Shown here: piece after piece, positions 34,002 through 39,245 of the stretch | Layout: each line of letters begins with the position of its first letter | Position numbering within the stretch: the first letter of the stretch is position 1 | Source: Chrysochromulina tobinii | Lineage: Eukaryota > Haptophyta > Prymnesiales > Chrysochromulinaceae | DNA: 39,245 nt | Direction of reading: 5' to 3' | NCBI GenBank assembly: GCA_001275005.1 | Contig: JWZX01003316.1 | Location: forward strand, 1 to 39,245 | Program-made: the position numbers and the translations under genes | Notes under the pieces: model-generated | The model's database searches: none | Seen by the model: the letters and a program-made list of their open reading frames with translations, nothing else | What the model was told of the DNA's origin: nothing

Positions 34002-37000
34002 TTATGTTGTAGATGGGGGCGGTACGGGTGGCAGATTGGCGCCGCCTGCGCGAATAACAGGTGGCAAGGTCGCGCCGGCAGGTGTGTTCGGCGCCCGCAT
34101 GAGCGATTTGACAGGGCCGGGGGTTGTGCGGAGGCGCCCCGGCGGGTATACGGGCGCTGGGTCAGGCGCTGGAGCTGAACCAGCGCTAGCTCCCCCCCGA
34201 TCGGGCATCGGGACGAGTCGTGCTGGCTCTGGTAAGGAGCCAGGCAGCGAGATGGCACGCTGCATCTTGGGAGGCGCTGGCTCGCTGCCAAGCGTCTCCT
34301 CACTCGTGGCGCCCAGCGCGTAGTACCCCGTCACTTCGAGCACCTGTTCGATGTACTGCTGCATCGCCTCGTAGCTGATGCGCTGCACGTCCGCCGCGGA
34401 CGATCGAAAGGCGAGGTCGATGGTCTCCTGCGAGCCGCTCACCACCTTGTGCAGCTCGACCTTCAGGTTGCGACCGCGATGGTGGTTGCGGTGCGAGAAG
34501 AGCTCGCGCTTGTACTTTTCGATGGCCAGGCGCTCCGCCGAAAGCGCGCCCTCCATCGAGGGCGGCAGCTCGCAAATGAAGAGAATTTTGTGCAGCTGGT
34601 TGAGCAGTCGCGAGCACGGGTCGTGTATCTCGCGGATGCGGCTCGGAGAGATAGAGAGCATCGGTGAGCGCGTCTGTCCACTGCGTCTCAATAGCGACGG
34701 CTCGCCCGGCTCACGATGCGACACCCCACCGCTGGGGCCGCCTCCATGACCGGGGCCATGACTAGCGCCACGCGGCTGGCCAGAGCCAAGGTGATGGCGC
34801 GCGAGCAGCCGATGGACAGCCTCTTTGTTGCGCGAAGCCTCACGCTCGTGCCTCTGGCGGAAGTCGCGCTCTATATGCACCTCTGCGCGCAGCTGATGCT
34901 CGGCGCGGCTCACGCGCGCAAGCTCGGCCATCAGTACTGGCGAGATGAGCGATGAGACCGCGTCTATGTCTGGGCGCACCTGTGGGTCGACGCTGAGCAA
35001 CTTGGAGACCACATCGACGAGGAGTGGCTCAAACGGACCGCTTATGGGCTTGTAATTGCCCTCGACGATGTTCGTGGCAACAACGAGTGGATTACTGCCC
35101 TCAAACGGCGGGCGCAGCATTGCAGTTTGGTACAGGATGCAGCCAAGCGACCAGATATCGGCCTTCTCACCGTAAGTCTCGTGCTGGATGATCTCGGGGC
35201 ACTGGTAGAGCACGGTTCCGACGACCGAGTCCATGACTGAGTTGGTGCCCATGCGCTGCTTGGCGAGGCCGAAGTCGGCAAGCTTGACGACCCCCTCGGC
35301 TGTGATCATTACGTTGGATGGCGTCAAGTCGCGGTGGACCACATGCTTCTCCTTGTGGATGTAGCGGAGGGCGAGGCACATTTGCGTAAAGATGGACCAG
35401 ATGCGCGCCTCGGGCATCGTCTGCCCTTTCTCGGCGAGGCTGTTAAGATGATCAAGAAGCGTGGCACCTTCGACGAGCTCCATCACGATGTAGAGCGACT
35501 TTCCCTGCTGAAAGGACTCGAAGTACCGGATGATGTTTGGGTGCTGCAGCGTCGAAAGGATCTTGACCTCGCGCTTTAGGTAGCTCACAGGCTGCTGCGC
35601 GCCAGATGGCTGCTGAGGCTGCATCTCGGCAACCGCGTCCAGCGGCAACTCTTTCATGGCGAAGAGTGTCTCGCCTGTATCTTTTTTCACCTGATACACG
35701 CTTCCAAAGGCGCCTCGGCCCAGGAGCTCCTGCACGGCATAGTCCTTGACCTTGTGCGACGCCGGGCCTTTGATCACATTGATGTCTGCGAGAGCCTCCT
35801 GCATGCGCACGCGCATCTCAGCCGTGAGCCGGAAGAGCTGTTGCGCAAGGGGCGCGTAGCATGCCAGCGAGTTGACGTAGTGGCCGAGATCAATGAAAGC
35901 CGCGAAGAGGACGGGGGGGAAGAGCCTTTGGAAGATCTTGCGGTTGCGTTCCGTGGAGAAAAGGATGCGTAGCGCGCGAAAGGCGTGTGCGGCAAGCAAC
36001 TCCGGAGACGGTTCGCCACCCTCAGCGATCCGTGAAACGTCCGCTGCATCTGCTGCCGGCGCGGCAGCGGCGGTGCTGGGACTGATGCGCGCATCGGCAC
36101 TGGCACAACTGACAGCAGCAGCCCTCCCACTACCAGCCGTGGTAGGTGCCCCGATGTTGGCAGCTTCAGGCGGAGCACACTGCAGGAGCAGCTGCCCTAG
36201 CTGGTAGACGCCATTTGCTTTGCGGATCTGTAGTGCTCCCTCGTCATCGAGCGCGATCGCAGTGAGCACGGAGCAGATGGCGATGGCGACGCGCGGCGCG
36301 AGATATGGCGCAGACAGCACATTCATCAGCACGTTGATGCCGCCGATCTGCCGGATCTCCTTTCCACACTCGCCGTGGCCTATCATCCGCTCGAGCGTAC
36401 GCAGCAGCGGCAGCTGCACGTTGGGATCGTCCGAAGGGAGCGCGGAAAGGATGGCGGCCGTCCCATCGTGAAGCACCACGTCCAACAGAAACGTGCGCTC
36501 ACTCAGGAGCAGCTCGATCAGCTCGGCAGCGTGCGCCTTGAATGTGGGCTCATAGTCGGTGAGGATGCGGAGGAGCATCTCCGCGCAACCCAGCTGGCCG
36601 AACGCCTGAAGGTGTGATTCGAGTTGCACAAACTGGTGCATGGCGACGAGCACGCACTGCAGCACGAGCACCTCGCGCGTCGACAGCAGAGCGACGAGTG
36701 CACGCTGCAACCGCATGCCATCGGTGGGCTCCGCTGCGGAAGTCGACGCTCCTGCTGCGGCCCTCGACAGCGGTGCCAATTCCTCGAGGGGAGCGAAGCG
36801 CTTCATGATTGAGAGTGTCTCAACGAGCATCCCAGAGGCGAAGTCAGTGTGCGGCTGCGACGAATGCTCTTCCGAGAGCTCCACAAAGAGGCGCACGAGC
36901 ACTTGTGCACCTCCAAGCTCCGAAAAGAGCATGCGGTGGGCCGGATCTCGCATGAGCACGCGCATGCACTGAAGCACACGCAGCTGACAGTCGCGCGGCT

Positions 37001-37196
37001 GCTGGCGATTCGTATCGGGCAGGAAGCGCTGCTTAATCAGGAGCCTGAATATATCCACGAAGTCCTCTTGCGCTGGTATATCGCTGAAGTCGTACCTCTG
37101 AGCATTTTCGAGGAGGAACGCATCCATCGCCTCGCGCTCGCGCTCTGGAGACAGCTCGCCACGCAAGCACTCGACAAGTGCGGCGGCGGCAGCCAT
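34002..37196 (-). CDS. NEK10: NEK10 orthologue: ARM-repeat NIMA-related protein kinase
   Basis: A 1064-aa protein with the NEK10 layout. Residues 1-440 are helical ARM-type repeats (e.g. VLQCMRVLMRDPAHRMLFSE). The kinase domain (about 484-755) has the Gly loop GRGAFGSV (about 492), catalytic Lys in FAMKE (about 513), catalytic loop HRDLTPSN (about 619), DFG (about 638) and YGEKADIWSLGCILY. Thr replaces the usual Lys of HRDLK, which I recall is also the case in animal NEK10. A charged coiled coil follows. A C-terminal motif then recalls NEK10: DPCSRLLNQLHKILFICELP and QYIEQVLEVTGYYAL. NEK10 in mammals supports motile cilia, so flagellar work is plausible here. The tail is Pro/Arg/Gly-rich. It is intronless, with an ATG at 37196. 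Confidence 0.92.
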   Translation of the reverse strand: MAAAAALVECLRGELSPEREREAMDAFLLENAQRYDFSDIPAQEDFVDIFRLLIKQRFLPDTNRQQPRDCQLRVLQCMRVLMRDPAHRMLFSELGGAQVLVRLFVELSEEHSSQPHTDFASGMLVETLSIMKRFAPLEELAPLSRAAAGASTSAAEPTDGMRLQRALVALLSTREVLVLQCVLVAMHQFVQLESHLQAFGQLGCAEMLLRILTDYEPTFKAHAAELIELLLSERTFLLDVVLHDGTAAILSALPSDDPNVQLPLLRTLERMIGHGECGKEIRQIGGINVLMNVLSAPYLAPRVAIAICSVLTAIALDDEGALQIRKANGVYQLGQLLLQCAPPEAANIGAPTTAGSGRAAAVSCASADARISPSTAAAAPAADAADVSRIAEGGEPSPELLAAHAFRALRILFSTERNRKIFQRLFPPVLFAAFIDLGHYVNSLACYAPLAQQLFRLTAEMRVRMQEALADINVIKGPASHKVKDYAVQELLGRGAFGSVYQVKKDTGETLFAMKELPLDAVAEMQPQQPSGAQQPVSYLKREVKILSTLQHPNIIRYFESFQQGKSLYIVMELVEGATLLDHLNSLAEKGQTMPEARIWSIFTQMCLALRYIHKEKHVVHRDLTPSNVMITAEGVVKLADFGLAKQRMGTNSVMDSVVGTVLYQCPEIIQHETYGEKADIWSLGCILYQTAMLRPPFEGSNPLVVATNIVEGNYKPISGPFEPLLVDVVSKLLSVDPQVRPDIDAVSSLISPVLMAELARVSRAEHQLRAEVHIERDFRQRHEREASRNKEAVHRLLARHHLGSGQPRGASHGPGHGGGPSGGVSHREPGEPSLLRRSGQTRSPMLSISPSRIREIHDPCSRLLNQLHKILFICELPPSMEGALSAERLAIEKYKRELFSHRNHHRGRNLKVELHKVVSGSQETIDLAFRSSAADVQRISYEAMQQYIEQVLEVTGYYALGATSEETLGSEPAPPKMQRAISLPGSLPEPARLVPMPDRGGASAGSAPAPDPAPVYPPGRLRTTPGPVKSLMRAPNTPAGATLPPVIRAGGANLPPVPPPSTT

Positions 37197-37396
37197 GGCT
37201 GCTCGTACTGCTCTGTGTCATGTGTGTGCGAAATGGACTTCACGTGACGAGATGATGTATCCTAACCTGTGAGGAGGAGGAGCTTGGTGTGTCGTGATGA
37301 AGTATCCTGTACCTGAGAGGCGTGTCCCGGTACACGTGCTGTTCCAAATTTCGGTGATTGCCATGAATGCCGCGATTGTCCATGTAAACCGGCGTC
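37197..37396. promoter_or_regulatory. Putative bidirectional promoter with TCACGTGACG (NEK10 / WD40 protein)
   Basis: A 200-bp gap between divergent ATGs. TCACGTGACG at 37240-37249 is identical to the element in the POLD2/MenF-MenD promoter, and a second CACGTG lies near 37335. A diverged internal duplication is visible: GATGATGTATCCTAACCTGTGAGGAG (37250-37275) resembles GATGAAGTATCCTGTACCTGAGAGG (37296-37320). Confidence 0.45.
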
Positions 37397-38533
37397 ATGG
37401 CTGGCCAGCCAGCTGCGGTTGACGAGTCTGAGGGAACGGAGAGCACCGAAGCGTTTACGGCGCGGCTGGCGAGGCCGCTGCGCATCTTTAAGGTGCCCAT
37501 ATCGGCCAACGTTGCGTGCATGATCCCAAGCCAGCACCACCTGATCGTGGCATGCCGAAACGCAACGTTGGCCGTCATTGACCTAAATGGCACCACAGCG
37601 CCGAGGGTGGTGCGCAGCGGTATCACAGTGCGGTATGGCACGCCGATAACCATGGCCGCGGAGGCCTTGGCATCAACGTCCGAGTCACCGCGCAGCATGG
37701 TGAACGTCTACTACAGCGTTGGAGGGAGCGACGTGTACTTTGCCAAGGTCGACCTTACCTCAGGCGCACTCAGCGACGACCTTACGCGGCTGGAGCCGGA
37801 TCGGAACCGCGGCCAAGTGACAGCTGTAGCGTGCGCACAGCAGCAGCTTTACGTCGCTTCCACCGATCGCTGCATCCGGCTATTTAGCTCTCGCAACGGA
37901 AGCCTGATTACCATGCTTGAGGAGGATGTGAGCCCCCCATCCTCGATCTCACTGAACCTGGATCGTCGGCAGCTGGTCACGTGCAGCAACGAGGGTGCTG
38001 GGGCGGTCTCGGTCTGGCGCACTCCCATATTGATGATGCGTACCTCTGGTAGCAAACGCTCGTGGTTGCGACAGTGGTGTGGTCTGGGCGTCTCACAAAT
38101 CCTGGCCTCGACGGCAGTCGACGCAGGAACCGGCTCGGCGGACGGCACGCGGCAGCTCGAGTGCCTCCACACATTCGTGGCGGGCAGCGCTGTGCATACA
38201 GCCCTTCTCGTTACGGGAGGAAGCTGCGCATTGACTGCAAACCAAGAAGGCGATCTTCACGTTCTGGATCTCGAGCGGAAGCGCATCGCAGTCGGTTGGA
38301 CCTTCTCTCTCTTTGGCCACACTGGACCCTTGAGAGCGCTTGCGCTCTCAGGCGATGCAACTTGCACGGCCTCCGCCACAGGCTGCGAATTACACGTGAG
38401 CAGGTGCCCCCCGAACGCACCAAGTGCGATCGGCACCGCCACCTCCATCGATCCTGCGGCTTCAACCATTGAAGATGTGCTTCGAGGCATTCAAGAGGCC
38501 GCAGACGAACTTGAGAGCCCCGGAGCTCGCTGA
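37397..38533 (+). CDS. WD40-like beta-propeller protein
   Basis: A 378-aa protein with repeated beta-propeller blades: HHLIVACRNATLAVIDL, QQLYVASTDRCIRLFSSRNGSLI, RQLVTCSNEGAGAVSVWRT, GGSCALTANQEGDLHVLDLE, and a GHTGPLRALALSGDATCTASATGCELHV blade near the end. Blades are degenerate (few WD dipeptides), and only five or so are clear in one chain. It probably works as a protein-interaction scaffold. I cannot name the orthologue. The ATG at 37397 follows CGGCGTC. Its head-to-head pairing with NEK10 could mean co-expression, and a ciliary WD40 role is a guess. Confidence 0.75.
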   Translation: MAGQPAAVDESEGTESTEAFTARLARPLRIFKVPISANVACMIPSQHHLIVACRNATLAVIDLNGTTAPRVVRSGITVRYGTPITMAAEALASTSESPRSMVNVYYSVGGSDVYFAKVDLTSGALSDDLTRLEPDRNRGQVTAVACAQQQLYVASTDRCIRLFSSRNGSLITMLEEDVSPPSSISLNLDRRQLVTCSNEGAGAVSVWRTPILMMRTSGSKRSWLRQWCGLGVSQILASTAVDAGTGSADGTRQLECLHTFVAGSAVHTALLVTGGSCALTANQEGDLHVLDLERKRIAVGWTFSLFGHTGPLRALALSGDATCTASATGCELHVSRCPPNAPSAIGTATSIDPAASTIEDVLRGIQEAADELESPGAR

Positions 38534-39245
38534 TGGCTGTTCAGACGAGACGGAGATGCCCGCGCCATGCGAACCGTACCTCTGCTTTTCGAACCTCTGT
38601 CGTGAGTTCGACGGTGCGCCGGCTCTCCGGCTCTCCTCGCTGCACTCCGAAGCACTCCCGTGAACTCGAGGGTCCTCCTCTGTTCTCTCCCGCTCCGTCC
38701 TTCGCGAGCCGAGCTCCGAGCTGCCGTCGTTTCGTCACGTCGAGGGCGGCCCTCTCCTCTCTCCGCGGTCCCGCCGCGGTGCGTGGAAAGTATCTATAGT
38801 TAACGCGATTACGTTTTCAGCGATAACCGATATCAGTATTTCGAGTATCGACGACGCGCCGGCGCTGCCCGTCGCTCCTATCTCGTTAGATACGGTAACT
38901 ATGTTATAAAAATAATATAGTAATATAGGGCCGGGCGTTCGGTTGGAGTAGCCGCGCGTACGGTGGAGGGCGCGTGTACAGCGGTAAGGCGTAAGCGGAC
39001 GGCGGGGGGGGCCGTTAAGTCTTAGTGCGTAGACCGTTCCGCCGCGCGTAGGTGTCACGGACCGTGTGTGTGGAGACACTCAGATTCTTCACCCACGGGC
39101 CGTTCTGCGCGACCGACGGCTAGCGGGCGTGGCCTACGAGGTTCGTGCGCTGCGACGGGCCGCCTGAGCGGTAAAGTGAGCGAAAATGGACGAAAAACCG
39201 TCACTTGAAAATCATAAGCCATGGTGATCGCGGATGGGGCCCAAG
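38534..39245. other. CpG-rich 3' flank to window end
   Basis: 712 bp after the WD40 gene. It starts with C/T-rich sequence (38580-38760), then a CG-rich part broken by an AT-rich patch (ATAAAAATAATATAGTAATA near 38908). CGTACGG occurs near 38957 as in other gaps. No gene, tRNA or exon of a following gene can be supported before the window ends. Confidence 0.45.

Noticed and set aside
1-39245. Transposon, viral or prophage genes
   Set aside because: No transposase, integrase, reverse transcriptase or capsid-like sequence was seen in any plausible frame.

Overview
This is a nuclear window from a GC-rich, unicellular, photosynthetic, flagellated eukaryote. The eukaryotic evidence is direct. Several genes only read correctly after removing short GT-AG introns (75, 80, 86, 94, 75, 75 and 131 nt), and the products include a 20S proteasome alpha subunit, a DNA polymerase delta subunit, an RES-complex spliceosome protein and a golgin. 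A flagellum or centriole is implied by CCDC61/VFL3 and NEK10 orthologues. A plastid, probably secondary, is implied by a MenF-MenD (phylloquinone) fusion and by DapF and a J-protein that start with signal-peptide-like hydrophobic stretches. A haptophyte is my best guess, but another secondary-plastid alga is possible.

Layout. 0.2-3.2 kb: MTR4-like RNA helicase (-). 3.4-4.9 kb: an orphan ORF and an HMG-box protein (+). 5.3-6.8 kb: metallopeptidase fused to a pVHL-beta-like domain (-). 7.0-10.2 kb: tandem J-protein, FAHD2-like hydrolase and DapF (+). 10.9-12.8 kb: UDP-sugar pyrophosphorylase (-), head-to-head with a large coiled-coil protein (+, to 15.5 kb). 16.0-23.1 kb: four minus-strand genes (an orphan, CCDC61, RBMX2/Snu17-like, POLD2). 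23.3-26.8 kb: MenF-MenD (+). 27.1-28.0 kb: uracil-DNA glycosylase (-), head-to-head with a GMAP-210/Rud3-like golgin (+, to 30.2 kb). 31.0-31.6 kb: a probable small spliced gene (-). 32.3-33.3 kb: PSMA6 (+, three exons). 34.0-37.2 kb: NEK10 (-), head-to-head with a WD40-like protein (+, 37.4-38.5 kb).

Organisation. Genes are mostly arranged in alternating head-to-head and tail-to-tail pairs. Head-to-head starts are usually only 120-200 bp apart and probably share bidirectional promoters. Two such promoters, in front of POLD2 and UNG, carry E2F-like TTSGCGC sites, and two share the palindromic element TCACGTGACG. Most tail-to-tail gaps are 400-860 bp of CpG-rich, hairpin-prone, non-coding sequence. 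There is no operon logic. Weak functional themes are flagellar assembly (CCDC61, NEK10), DNA replication and repair (POLD2, UNG), and plastid metabolism (DapF, MenF-MenD, possibly the J-protein).

Most notable items: the metallopeptidase-VHL fusion with an apparently intact hydroxyproline-reading pocket; the bimodular MenF-MenD protein lacking MenC/MenH and an obvious targeting signal; the 11-residue repeat tail of the large coiled-coil protein; and a small cryptic spliced gene in a region that otherwise looks empty.
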